Notes: a model not told the origin generated them from the sequence alone. Positions 43,375-52,688 are shown, numbered from the stretch's first letter. The stretch is 64,000 nucleotides of DNA from Naumannella cuiyingiana (GCF_013408305.1 NZ_JACBZS010000001.1:744001-808000), one strand, 5' to 3'. A program made the numbers and translations.

Positions 43375-43391
43375 TACCCGACTGATGACTC

Positions 43392-43967
43392 ATGCAGATC
43401 CCGGACGATTGGCTCCGTCTCTCGCTGTTGCAGCACTACGCCTACTGCCCAACGCAGGCATCGCTCATCCTCGACGGCACCTGGCTGGACAATCACCTCA
43501 CCGTCGAGGGCGACACAGCACACGAGCGGGTGGACCAACCTGGATTTGATCAGCGTCGCGGCGTGCGCGTGCATCATCGGGTGCAGTTGCACTCGGATGC
43601 GCTTCGGATCCACGGCATTGCAGATGCCATCGAAGAGGATGTGGACGGAAGGTTGATGCCAGTCGAACACAAGCGGGGACGAGGCGCCGGAGATCTGTGG
43701 CCCACAACGGTCCAGGTGGTTGCCCAAGCGCTGTGTTTGGCGGAGATGATCGGACAACCTGTTCCCGAGGCCGCGATCTTCGTGGTCCGCGAGAGACGGC
43801 GGGAGTACGTCGACGTTGCGACACATTCCGGCCGGGTGATCGAACTCGTCACTGAGGCGCGCCGGCGGCTTCGCGTTGGAGCTATCCCCGGGGTGTACGA
43901 GCGGCTGAGGTGCAAGTCGTGCAGCCTGCAGAACTCCTGCCAGCCCCGCGGGGTTCAGTGGCGATGA
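43392..43967 (+). CDS. cas4: Cas4, Fe-S nuclease for spacer acquisition
   Basis: 191 residues. One N-terminal Cys (YCPTQ, Cys 19) and three at the C-terminus (CKSCSLQNSC) ligate the iron-sulfur cluster. RecB-like nuclease residues appear in THERVDQ, HGIADAIEED, PVEHKRG and QALCLAEM. Cas4 trims prespacers and sets PAM orientation for Cas1-Cas2. It starts 17 bp after cas7 and overlaps cas1 (ATGA). Confidence 0.94.
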   Translation: MQIPDDWLRLSLLQHYAYCPTQASLILDGTWLDNHLTVEGDTAHERVDQPGFDQRRGVRVHHRVQLHSDALRIHGIADAIEEDVDGRLMPVEHKRGRGAGDLWPTTVQVVAQALCLAEMIGQPVPEAAIFVVRERRREYVDVATHSGRVIELVTEARRRLRVGAIPGVYERLRCKSCSLQNSCQPRGVQWR

Positions 43968-44980
43968 GCACGTACCTGTTGCGTACGCTCGTCGTACAAA
44001 CGCCTGGTACCCGGCTCGTCCTCGAGGGCGACGCGGTCAAGGCGCTGATGCCGAATGGCGAAGCGCGGCGGCTGCCTCTGACCGCCATCGATGCCATCGT
44101 CGTGCTGTCGGGCATCGATGTGTCGACCCCTCTACTCACCCGATGCGCGACGGACGGGCGAGGGCTCACCTTTCTGAGCAAGTTCGGGAAGGCCCGAGCA
44201 TCCGTCCTCGGCCCGCAAGACGGGCGAGGGCTCCTCCGCGAGTCGCAATACCGCCGACACTTTGACCCCGAGGCCCGATCGGCGCTGGCCGGCGTCATCG
44301 TCGCGGGGAAGATCCATCAGATGGCGTGGGGGCTTCGTCAGTGGGCACGCGACGCCCCGGCTACAGCAGCCGCTGAGCTTCGTCATCACGCTACGGGCAT
44401 CGAAAGCATGGTGCCTCCCTCGGGATCCGAGCATCGGGAACAGCTGTTGGGCATCGAAGGCGCCGCGACGCACCGGTACTTCTCCGCAATGCGCGCTGTC
44501 CTGAGCGAGACGACGTTCAACACCCGTACTCGCCGTCCGCCACGAGATCCAGTAAACGCGACCCTGTCGTTCCTGTACGGCATGATCACCATTGCGACTC
44601 AAGGAGCCATCCTGGCTGCCGGTTTGGATCCATTCTGCGGGTACCTACATGGAGACCGCAGCGATCAGCCATCACTCGTCCTGGATCTCGCCGAAGAGTT
44701 TCGTCCAGGCGCAGACCGCTTCGCCGTCAGCTTGTTCAATCGTCGGCAGTTGAGACGAAAACATTTCACCGACGAGCTCGGCGGCGCCGTTGCGCTCAAC
44801 GACGCGGGTCGCCAGATCGTTCTCGACGCTTGGCACCGACATCGACAAGCAGACGTCAAGATCAGGAGGGCCGCGGAGCCCCTTCCGCGCGCGGCGCTTC
44901 CGATCGTCCAAGCCAACGCACTCGCGAAGGCGTTACGCGAGAACGGCCAGTATTCGCCTCATCAGCTCGTGGTGACGTAG
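43964..44980 (+). CDS. cas1: Cas1 integrase, type I-C
   Basis: 338 residues. The N-terminal beta domain is NTYLLRT-like (MSTYLLRTLVVQTPGTRLVLEGDAVKA). The catalytic metal ligands can be placed: Glu in LLGIEGAATHRYFSAM, His in GYLHGDRSDQPSLV and Asp in LVLDLAEEFRPG. With Cas2 it inserts new spacers at the leader end. ATG 43964 overlaps the cas4 stop; a longer upstream frame is a shadow inside cas4. cas2 follows with no gap. Confidence 0.95.
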   Translation: MSTYLLRTLVVQTPGTRLVLEGDAVKALMPNGEARRLPLTAIDAIVVLSGIDVSTPLLTRCATDGRGLTFLSKFGKARASVLGPQDGRGLLRESQYRRHFDPEARSALAGVIVAGKIHQMAWGLRQWARDAPATAAAELRHHATGIESMVPPSGSEHREQLLGIEGAATHRYFSAMRAVLSETTFNTRTRRPPRDPVNATLSFLYGMITIATQGAILAAGLDPFCGYLHGDRSDQPSLVLDLAEEFRPGADRFAVSLFNRRQLRRKHFTDELGGAVALNDAGRQIVLDAWHRHRQADVKIRRAAEPLPRAALPIVQANALAKALRENGQYSPHQLVVT

Positions 44981-45271
44981 ATGAACTACTTGGTGGCATA
45001 CGACGTGAACACGACGACACCAGAAGGAGAGAAACGACTCCGCCGCGTGGCTCGAATCTGCGAAGGCTTTGGTCAGCGCGTGCAGTACTCGGTCTTCGAA
45101 GTTACGTGCTCGCCGACCCTGTTCGCACAGTTGCTCGCGAAACTCCAAGACACAGTCGATCCTGAACTGGACAGCCTGCGCATCTACCCAATCCGCTCTG
45201 ACTTCAAGCGCGACGTGGTGAGGATGGGGCGATGCCGCGAGTTGCCGACCGACCGCTCGTGGACCATCTAG
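44981..45271 (+). CDS. cas2: Cas2
   Basis: 96 residues, ferredoxin-like fold. MNYLVAYDVNTTTPEGEKRLRRVARICEGFGQRVQYSVFEVTCS contains the conserved Asp at the end of strand 1 and the usual QYSVFE motif. RIYPIRSDFKRDVVRMG ends the domain. It bridges the Cas1 dimers in the integrase. It begins immediately after the cas1 stop codon and is the last cas gene before the leader and array. Confidence 0.95.
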   Translation: MNYLVAYDVNTTTPEGEKRLRRVARICEGFGQRVQYSVFEVTCSPTLFAQLLAKLQDTVDPELDSLRIYPIRSDFKRDVVRMGRCRELPTDRSWTI

Positions 45272-45409
45272 ACTTGGTCACGCTGGGGAAGGATCGGCGA
45301 TGTCGTCAGCCCCGGCGCCACCCCACACGTCGACGGACGAACCTGAAGAGAAGCTTGGCGCAATCCCTGTGGTTCCCCAGCCTCTTAGTGATGTGGCTTG
45401 TCACGGGGG
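45272..45409 (+). promoter_or_regulatory. CRISPR leader
   Basis: 138 bp separate cas2 from the first perfect repeat. No convincing gene lies here. The orientation follows from repeat quality: repeats next to this side are identical while those at the far end carry indels and substitutions. New spacers should therefore enter here and the array promoter should lie here; I cannot pick a -10/-35 pair with confidence. Confidence 0.7.
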
Positions 45410-47711
45410 GTGCTCCCGGGCCCCGCGCTCGGGAGGGATTCTCAACGGCGGCGGGATCGCCGCGGTCGGCGGGAAGTTGTTCGTGCTCCCGGGCCCCGCG
45501 CTCGGGAGGGATTCTCAACATGCGGCACTGCGACTACTGGTGGCTTGTCTACGTGCTCCCGGGCCCCGCGCTCGGGAGGGATTCTCAACATCGCTGACAA
45601 CTGGATCGCACTCGTCGCGCCTCAGGTGCTCCCGGGCCCCGCGCTCGGGAGGGATTCTCAACTTAATACGGTTGATTGCGGCTGGAATAGCTTTAGACGT
45701 GCTCCCGGGCCCCGCGCTCGGGAGGGATTCTCAACACCATCCCCCAGGACCAGTGGGACCCCGTTTCCGGCGGTGCTCCCGGGCCCCGCGCTCGGGAGGG
45801 ATTCTCAACGGTCCCGGCAGTCTCCCCAAGGGCCTATAGCTCAGGTGCTCCCGGGCCCCGCGCTCGGGAGGGATTCTCAACACCATCCCCCAGGACCAGT
45901 GGGACCCCGTTTCCGGCGGTGCTCCCGGGCCCCGCGCTCGGGAGGGATTCTCAACGGTGGACCAGTTCACCGCGATTTCAAGGGCCGCAAGACGTGCTCC
46001 CGGGCCCCGCGCTCGGGAGGGATTCTCAACGGAGGCATCGCCCGCGGAGAGGGTCGGCGATGCCTGTGCTCCCGGGCCCCGCGCTCGGGAGGGATTCTCA
46101 ACGAGTCCCGGCAGTCTCCCCAAGGGCCTATAGCTCAGGTGCTCCCGGGCCCCGCGCTCGGGAGGGATTCTCAACATCGCTGAGGCGTAGGCGCCGCTGG
46201 TAGGGCGCGATCGTGCTCCCGGGCCCCGCGCTCGGGAGGGATTCTCAACTTGCCAGGGCAGCGGTTGTGCGCGTGCTGGCGCGGGGGTGCTCCCGGGCCC
46301 CGCGCTCGGGAGGGATTCTCAACTTCGGACGCAGTAGAATCAGCCCAACCCTCAGACCGTGCTCCCGGGCCCCGCGCTCGGGAGGGATTCTCAACATCCC
46401 CGTGCAGTCGGTCGGCACCGTGGATGCCGAGGGTGCTCCCGGGCCCCGCGCTCGGGAGGGATTCTCAACTGAACGCGCGGATTGCCGCCCCGTTGTGTCG
46501 AGTCAGGTGCTCCCGGGCCCCGCGCTCGGGAGGGATTCTCAACTCACCGAAGCGAAGCATCGAGAAAGGAAACTGAGGCGTGCTCCCGGGCCCCGCGCTC
46601 GGGAGGGATTCTCAACTCGATGCGCGTGATGGAACCGAGTCCGGGAAGGTCGCGTGCTCCCGGGCCCCGCGCTCGGGAGGGATTCTCAACACCGCATGGG
46701 TCTCCCCGTCGGTGTCGGCCACGGTCGTGCTCCCGGGCCCCGCGCTCGGGAGGGATTCTCAACCGATGTGACTAATGTCGAGGTGATCTTCGACCCGTGT
46801 GCTCCCGGGCCCCGCGCTCGGGAGGGATTCTCAACGCGAACCAGCAGAAGATCGCGGCCGCGCAGGTTGAGGTGCTCCCGGGCCCCGCGCTCGGGAGGGA
46901 TTCTCAACGAGGACGGGATGCGCAAGTACGGCGACGACCTCTACAGTGCTCCCGGGCCCCGCGCTCGGGAGGGATTCTCAACACCGTGACGGCCGCCCGC
47001 ACCACGGGGGCGGCGATGTGCTCCCGGGCCCCGCGCTCGGGAGGGATTCTCAACACGCCCCGCCGGCGCCTCGGCGTCGCCATCCAGTCCGACGTGCTCC
47101 CGGGCCCCGCGCTCGGGAGGGATTCTAACGGCCAGCCTTTCCGCGGCCTGACCGATGCTGATAGCGGTGCTCCCGGGCCCCGCGCTCGGGAGGGATTCTC
47201 AACGCGGCAAAGGCTCCCGGCCCCCGAGGGGCATACGTGCTCCCGGGCCCCGCGCTCGGGAGGGATTCTCAACGCGGCAAAGGCTCCCGGCCCCCGAGGG
47301 GCATACGTGCTCCCGGGCCCCGCGCTCGGGAGGGATTCTCAACATCGCGAGCACGTCTGACACATCGCGGCGGTGCTGGGTGCTCCCGGGCCCCGCGCTC
47401 GGGAGGGATTCTCAACTGGTTGCCGGAGGCGGCGCTGGACCGGCTGGACGCGCGGTGCTCCCGGGCCCCGCGCTCGGGAGGGATCTCAACAGGCACCATG
47501 GTCGAGGCTGCACTGATCGAGCGGTTCGTGCTCCCGGGCCCCGCGCTCGGGAGGATTCTCAACATCGACCAGATCATCAACGGCGAACTCGGCCAGCGCG
47601 GTGCTCCCGGGCCCCGCGCTCGGGGAGGGATTCTCAACGTGTTCTTCGCCCCCGACGTGTGGGCCGGCTTCCTCGTGCTCCCGGACCCCGCGTTCGCGAG
47701 GGATTCACCAC
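45410..47711 (+). CRISPR. CRISPR array, 32 repeats and 31 spacers
   Basis: The repeat is 37 bp, beginning GTGCTCCCGGGCCCCGCGCT and ending CGGGAGGGATTCTCAAC. It folds as CTCCCGGGC / GCTCGGGAG with a CCCGC loop, and the 11-nt GGATTCTCAAC is the expected 5' handle. Spacers are 33-39 bp. Repeats 1-23 and 25-28 are identical. Repeats 24, 29 and 30 lack one base, 31 has one extra, and 32 (47675-47711) is degenerate. Spacers 5 and 7 are identical, 25 and 26 are identical, and 6 and 10 share 34 bases. The repeats are longer than usual for type I-C and do not end in ATTGAAAC. Confidence 0.98.
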
Positions 47712-47763
47712 GCCGGAAGTCCTAGCGCTCCAATCAGCAAGCAATGCCGTCGGCCAGCGCCGA

Positions 47764-48360
47764 TCACCCGTCGAGCCTCCCGGTCAGGTAGCGCTGGATG
47801 GCCGGCGAGACGGCGGCGACCACGGTCTCGACGGGTACGCCGGCCAGCGGCCCGACGCGCAGCACGTGGCGGGCCAGGGCCACACCGATCAGCTGCGACC
47901 CGGCGAGGGCGGCCCGCAGCTCGGGATGATCGTCGCGAATCCGGCCGACCAGGCGCCCGAGAACCACCCGCTCGACAAACTCGCGGAGCAACGCCCCGGC
48001 AGCCTCGTTGGTGGCGGCCGACCGCAGCAGCGCCACGGCCGCCGGCCCGCTGGCCGGGTCCTCCCAGATCGACAGATAGAACCGCGTCACGGCCTCCCCC
48101 AGCCGTGCCTTCGGGACATCGACCGCATCGTCCAGCCCGGCCGGGTCGACCGGCAGCTCCAACGCCGCCGCGAACAGCCCGTCCTTGCCGCCGAAGTAGT
48201 GCACCAGCAGCGCCGCATCCACCCCTGCGGCGCGGGCGACGCCGCGCAGCGACGTCCGCTCGTAGCCGCGCTCGGCGAACAGCTCGCGCGCGCGCTCGAT
48301 GATCAGTGCCCGGGTGCCGGGGCTGCCGGGCCGCCGCCCGCGGGCCGTGGTGCCACTCAC
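47764..48360 (-). CDS. TetR family transcriptional regulator
   Basis: 198 residues. The helix-turn-helix is ALIIERARELFAERGYERTSLRGVARAAGVDAALLVHYFGGKDGLFAAAL, as in TetR. The remaining residues form the ligand and dimerisation domain, with no family-specific motif. GTG 48360 was chosen because TATGCT lies 6 nt before it; an upstream TTG gives a longer but less likely form. It is divergent from the flavin monooxygenase, which it probably represses. Confidence 0.9.
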   Translation of the reverse strand: MSGTTARGRRPGSPGTRALIIERARELFAERGYERTSLRGVARAAGVDAALLVHYFGGKDGLFAAALELPVDPAGLDDAVDVPKARLGEAVTRFYLSIWEDPASGPAAVALLRSAATNEAAGALLREFVERVVLGRLVGRIRDDHPELRAALAGSQLIGVALARHVLRVGPLAGVPVETVVAAVSPAIQRYLTGRLDG

Positions 48361-48382
48361 GCGCCCAGCATAATTCCTCAAC

Positions 48383-48414
48383 TGTTGATTTCAACACTCG
48401 TTGAGTTCTATGGT
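48383..48414. promoter_or_regulatory. nested palindromes between tetR and monooxygenase
   Basis: TGTTGA-TT-TCAACA (48383-48396) is a perfect palindrome, and CTCAAC (48378-48383) with GTTGAG (48400-48405) forms a wider imperfect dyad around it. TATGGT (48409-48414) is the -10 box of the monooxygenase gene, 6 nt before its ATG. This is a likely TetR operator. Confidence 0.65.
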
Positions 48415-48420
48415 CGATCC

Positions 48421-49920
48421 ATGACGACCCGCGACACCGAGGTGATCATCGCCGGGGCCGGCCCGACCGGGCTGATGCTGGCCAACTGGCTGCAGCGCCT
48501 CGGCGTACCCCACCTGCTGCTCGACCCCAAGACCGGCCCGACCCGCGAATCCCGCGCGCTCGCGCTGCAGGCACGCAGCCTGGAGATCTATGACCAGCTC
48601 GGCATGATCGACGCGGTACGCGATGCCGCCGCACCGGCATTCCGGGTCTCCCCCGGCTGGCGCGACCGGCCGGCGCCGAGCGCCGTGCCCCTCGCCCGCC
48701 TCGGCGCCGGCCTCACCCCCTACCCCGGCCTCGCCGAGCTGGAACAGTCGGAGAACGAGCGGCTCCTCGTCGAACACCTCGAGCGCGCCGGCGGCACCGT
48801 CGGCTGGGGCCACGAGATCACCGAGCACCGCGAGACCCCGGACGGCGTGCGCGTCCGGTTCAGCACCCCGGACGGGCCGGGTGAGGCGACCGGGCGCTGG
48901 CTGGTCGGCGCCGACGGGGCGTCCTCGCCGACCCGGGAGCGGGCCGGCATCGCGTTCACCGGCACCACCCAACCGGGCAGCTTCTGGGTCGCCGATGCCC
49001 GCGACGTGACCGGCCTGCCCGCCGACGCGGTCAGCCTGCGGTTCGCCGAGCACGGCTTCCTGATCACCTTCCCCATGCGCGGGCGCGATCACCATCGCCT
49101 GATCGGGATGGACCGCGCCGACGAGCCGTCCGAGACCACCGTCCGCCGCGATGTCGCCGAGCGATTCGGCGTCACCTGGGGCGAGTCCGCCTGGTTCGCC
49201 CACTACCGGGTCCATCACCGCGTCGCCGACGCCTTCCGCGCCGGCCGAGTCCTGCTTGCCGGCGACGCCGCGCACGTACATTCACCGGTCGGCGGACAGG
49301 GCATGAACACCGGCCTGCAGGACGCCCACAACCTCGCCTACAAACTCGCCGCGGTCGCCGCCGGCGCGGCCGGCGAGAAGGCGCTCGATCGCTACCAGGC
49401 TGAGCGCCGCCCGGTCGCCCGCCGCCTGGTCGGCGGCGTCGACCGGGTCTTCGATGCGGTCGTCGACCCCTCCCCGGCCATGGTGGCGGCGCGACGAATC
49501 CTGGTGCCGCTGTGGGCGCCGCTGCTGGGCGGCGTGCTGCCCCGGCTGCCGATCGCCCGACGACTGGTCGGCTACCTCGGGCAGTTCCGCATCCACTACT
49601 GGATGACCGACGCGGCCCGCGCCACCGGGCGACGGCATCCGGTGGTCGGGCGCCGGCTGCCATGGACGGGCCAGAACTTCGACGTGCTGCGGGACGCGAG
49701 CTGGCAGGTGCACGCCTACGGTGCGACCGCACCCACCCTTGCCGGCCTACCGGCAGTGATCAGGGCCGCCCACCGCTTCGGCGAGCGGCGCGATCTCCAC
49801 CTCGACCCCGCGCTGCTCCATCTGGTACGCCCGGACGGCTTCGTCGCCGCGACGGCCGCGCCGGCCGATGCGCCGGCCGAGTTCGCCCGGGTGCTCGCCG
49901 AGCAGGGCTATCGCGGATGA
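48421..49920 (+). CDS. FAD-dependent aromatic-ring monooxygenase (PHBH family)
   Basis: 499 residues. GAGPTGLMLANWLQRLGVPHLLLD is the FAD-binding GxGxxG motif, VGADGASSPTRERAGI the DG motif binding FAD and NADPH, and VLLAGDAAHVHSPVGGQGMNTGLQDAHNLAYKLA the GD motif. A thioredoxin-like C-terminal domain is suggested by the last 120 residues. The family hydroxylates phenols and antibiotics; rifampicin or phenolic substrates are typical. Control by the divergent TetR suggests induction by a small aromatic molecule. Confidence 0.9.
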   Translation: MTTRDTEVIIAGAGPTGLMLANWLQRLGVPHLLLDPKTGPTRESRALALQARSLEIYDQLGMIDAVRDAAAPAFRVSPGWRDRPAPSAVPLARLGAGLTPYPGLAELEQSENERLLVEHLERAGGTVGWGHEITEHRETPDGVRVRFSTPDGPGEATGRWLVGADGASSPTRERAGIAFTGTTQPGSFWVADARDVTGLPADAVSLRFAEHGFLITFPMRGRDHHRLIGMDRADEPSETTVRRDVAERFGVTWGESAWFAHYRVHHRVADAFRAGRVLLAGDAAHVHSPVGGQGMNTGLQDAHNLAYKLAAVAAGAAGEKALDRYQAERRPVARRLVGGVDRVFDAVVDPSPAMVAARRILVPLWAPLLGGVLPRLPIARRLVGYLGQFRIHYWMTDAARATGRRHPVVGRRLPWTGQNFDVLRDASWQVHAYGATAPTLAGLPAVIRAAHRFGERRDLHLDPALLHLVRPDGFVAATAAPADAPAEFARVLAEQGYRG

Positions 49921-49921
49921 C

Positions 49922-50554
49922 TCAGTAGAGCTTCTCCGCGTACGACGGCCCGTAGTAGCGCTGCAGCTCGGACAGGTCGTCGTCGGGCCGCTCCATCGCC
50001 TTGGCGATCACCGCGCGCTCGGGGACGGCGTCCGGGCGCCAGGTCGCCGGCCGCCACAGCTTCGAGCGCAGGAACGCCTTCGAGCAGTGGTGGAAGACCT
50101 CGTCGATCTCGACCACCAGCGCCATGATCGGCCGCCTGCCGCGCACCGCCATCTCGTCCAGGAACGGGGCATCGGCGATCAGCCGGGCCCGCCCGTTGAC
50201 CCGCAGCGTGTCGCCGCGACCGGCGATGACGAAGATCAGCCCGACGTGCGGGTTGCGCAGAATGTTGCGGTAGCCGTCCACCCGTCGGTTGCCGGGCCGC
50301 TCGGCCAGCGCGATCGTCCGGTCGTCCAGCACGTACACCAGGTCGCCCGCCGGGTCGCCCTTGGGCGAGGCATCGCAGTTGCCCTCGGCATCGGCGGTGG
50401 CGACCACACAGAACGCGCTGGCGGCGAGCCAGTCGCGGTCGAGCGCCGTCAGCGCCGGGCGTACCTTCTCCCGCACGCGCGCAACCGGCTCGCCGACCAG
50501 CGCGGTCAACGCGGCGTCGTCGGTGATCTCCGTCCACTCCCCCGGCACGCTCAT
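49922..50554 (-). CDS. FMN-binding pyridoxamine 5'-phosphate oxidase-like protein
   Basis: 210 residues with the split-barrel flavin fold: WLAASAFCVVATADAEGNCDASPKGDPAG and DRTIALAERPGNRRVDGYRNILRNPHVGLIFVIAG. FHHCSKAFLRSKLW and the C-terminal DLSELQRYYGPSYAEKLY fit the MSMEG_1061-like subgroup. The reaction is unknown; many members bind FMN, F420 or heme. It is convergent with the monooxygenase gene, with 1 bp between stop codons. Confidence 0.88.
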   Translation of the reverse strand: MSVPGEWTEITDDAALTALVGEPVARVREKVRPALTALDRDWLAASAFCVVATADAEGNCDASPKGDPAGDLVYVLDDRTIALAERPGNRRVDGYRNILRNPHVGLIFVIAGRGDTLRVNGRARLIADAPFLDEMAVRGRRPIMALVVEIDEVFHHCSKAFLRSKLWRPATWRPDAVPERAVIAKAMERPDDDLSELQRYYGPSYAEKLY

Positions 50555-50573
50555 CCCGAGTGAGCGTACCGGG

Positions 50574-51506
50574 CTACTTCACGCCGCCCGAGGTGAGCCC
50601 GGCGACGATCCGGCGCTGGAAGATCAGCACGCCGATCAGCAGCGGCACCGTCACGATGACACCGGCCGCCATGATCGTGCCGTACGGGGTGTCGAATCCG
50701 CTGACGCCGGTGAACTTCGAGATCGCCACCGCGGCGGTCTGCATGTCCGCGCTGCGTCCGAAGGTCAGCGCGATCATGAACTCGTTCCAGACCGCGATGA
50801 AGGTGATGATCGCCGTGGTGAAGATGCCCGGGGCGGCCAGCGGCAGGATCAGCAGCCGGAATGCCTGGGCAGGCGTGGCGCCGTCGACCATCCCCGCCTG
50901 TTCCAGCTCGCGCGGCATCTGCCGGAAGAAGGCCGTCAGGTTCCACACGCACAGCGGCAGCGCGAAAGACAGGCTGGGCAGGATCAGCGCCTGGTAGGTG
51001 TCGATCCAATAGATCGGCAGCCACGGGTAGGAGCCGGAGAACATCTTCAGCAGCGGGATCAGCAAGGTGATGCCGGGGAACATGGCGCAGGCGATGATCA
51101 CGCCGAGCACCACGCCCTTCAGCGGGAAGCGCAGTCGCGCCAGCGCATAGGAGCCGAGGATGCCGAAGATCAGCGTCAGCAGCGTGGTGGCCAGGCTCAC
51201 GATCAGCGAGTTCAGCAGAGCCTGACCGAACCGGTTGTTGCCGGCGAAGACGCCGGCAAAGTTCGCCAGGGACGGCGGATTGGGCAAGAAGTCCGTGCTC
51301 CGGCCCATCGTCGGCAGCCGCAGCGACGACACCACCATCCAGTAGAACGGCGCCACACAATAGATCAGGATCGCCGCCATGCCGAGGATGCCGAGGATCT
51401 GGAAGGCGCGGCTGCGCGCCGACTTCTTCGGCTTCTTGAGTTCCGCGAACTCCTCGGCGCTGGTCCGCCGCTGCTGCTCCGACCCGGTGTCGACGGTGGT
51501 GCTCAT
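50574..51506 (-). CDS. sugar ABC transporter permease, MalG type
   Basis: 310 residues with six transmembrane helices. The EAA loop is in ELEQAGMVDGATPAQAFRLLILPLAAPGIFTTAIITFIAVWNEF, matching the MalG half of CUT1 importers. It partners the MalF-type permease just upstream (ATGA overlap) and the binding proteins further upstream. No ATPase gene is in the cluster, so it probably uses a shared MsiK-like ATPase encoded elsewhere. The sugar is undetermined. Confidence 0.93.
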   Translation of the reverse strand: MSTTVDTGSEQQRRTSAEEFAELKKPKKSARSRAFQILGILGMAAILIYCVAPFYWMVVSSLRLPTMGRSTDFLPNPPSLANFAGVFAGNNRFGQALLNSLIVSLATTLLTLIFGILGSYALARLRFPLKGVVLGVIIACAMFPGITLLIPLLKMFSGSYPWLPIYWIDTYQALILPSLSFALPLCVWNLTAFFRQMPRELEQAGMVDGATPAQAFRLLILPLAAPGIFTTAIITFIAVWNEFMIALTFGRSADMQTAAVAISKFTGVSGFDTPYGTIMAAGVIVTVPLLIGVLIFQRRIVAGLTSGGVK

Positions 51507-52669
51507 GGCATGTCTCCCGACGTGATCGTTGCCCCGGTCGACCGGGTGCTCCCATTGCGGGCGCCCGTGCGCTTCTGCTGCCGGTGCCGCTTCTTCTGCT
51601 CCTTGATGGCATTCAGTTCCTCGTCACCGACGACATCGGCGCCGAGCACCCGGACGAACACGAAGGCGATCAGCATGATGTAGAGGAACAACACGATCGA
51701 GTACGCCGCCGCCGGCCCGTATCTGGTGGCATTGCTCTCGATGTAGGCGAACATGGACATCGTCTCGACCGAGTACTTGCCGGAGCCGATCATGCCCCAG
51801 GGCAGATCGAACATCCGCAGCGTGTCGAGGGCGCGGAACAGCACGGCGACCACCAGTGCCGGCTTGACCATCGGCAAGGTGATCCGCACGAAGGTCTGCC
51901 AGGGGCTGGCGCCGTCCACCTTGGCCGCCTCGTAGACCTCGGCGGGGATGGTCTGCAGGCCCGCCAGGGTGAGCAGCCCGATGAACGGTGCCGTCTTCCA
52001 GACATCGGCGATGATCACCGCCAGGAAGGACTGCGGGCCGTCGGCGAGCCAGAGGATCTGCTGACCGAGGATCTTGTTGGCGACGCCGTCGGAGTCGAAG
52101 ATCAGCTTCCACATCAGCGCCGAGACGATGGTCGGGATCGCCCACGGCACCAAGATGCCGGCGCGGATCAGACCGGTGCCGCGGATCGCCCGCGCCATGA
52201 TCAGCGCCATCGCCACGCCGAGCACGGTCTCGATCAGCACACAGATCACCGTGAACAGCGTCGTGTTGATCAGCGCATTCGTGAACCGGTCGTGGGTGCC
52301 CCACTGGGTGGTGACCAGTTGCGCGGTGTTGGAGAACACGTCGGTGTAGTTGCCCAGGCCGACGAACTGGTCACCCCCGACCACCTTGCCGGTCCGGGGA
52401 TCGACCGCGTCCAACTGGCGGAACACCGACTCCCGCATCGACAACAGGATGGGGATGCCGACGATGAACAAGATGACCAGCATCGTCGGTGACAGCAACA
52501 GCCCGGCCAGCCGGCCCTGGCCGTCGGACAGCGCATTGCGCCGCGTCTTGTGCGGCGGCCGCTTGGCCGCCGCGGATCGATCGACCGCGGCGCGGGCCGC
52601 GGGCTCCTCGTCCGCAACGGAACTGGCTGATCCGCTCGCGGCTCGGGACGGGACTTGCTCATCGGCCAT
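51503..52669 (-). CDS. sugar ABC transporter permease, MalF type
   Basis: 388 residues. A charged cytoplasmic N-terminus of about 55 residues and a tail of about 40 residues flank six transmembrane helices. The EAA loop is in VYEAAKVDGASPWQTFVRITLPMVKPALVVAVLFRALD. IRGTGLIRAGILVPWAIPTIVSALMWKLIFD is characteristic of the CUT1 family. It is the first permease gene after the binding protein gene and the hairpin at 52689-52716. Confidence 0.93.
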   Translation of the reverse strand: MADEQVPSRAASGSASSVADEEPAARAAVDRSAAAKRPPHKTRRNALSDGQGRLAGLLLSPTMLVILFIVGIPILLSMRESVFRQLDAVDPRTGKVVGGDQFVGLGNYTDVFSNTAQLVTTQWGTHDRFTNALINTTLFTVICVLIETVLGVAMALIMARAIRGTGLIRAGILVPWAIPTIVSALMWKLIFDSDGVANKILGQQILWLADGPQSFLAVIIADVWKTAPFIGLLTLAGLQTIPAEVYEAAKVDGASPWQTFVRITLPMVKPALVVAVLFRALDTLRMFDLPWGMIGSGKYSVETMSMFAYIESNATRYGPAAAYSIVLFLYIMLIAFVFVRVLGADVVGDEELNAIKEQKKRHRQQKRTGARNGSTRSTGATITSGDMP

Positions 52670-52688
52670 GGCCGTGCCTCCTTGCCAG

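Noticed and set aside
45300-47725. Several long open frames across the CRISPR array
   Set aside because: They are translated repeats (recurring APGPRAREGFST or CSRAPRSGGILN), not genes.
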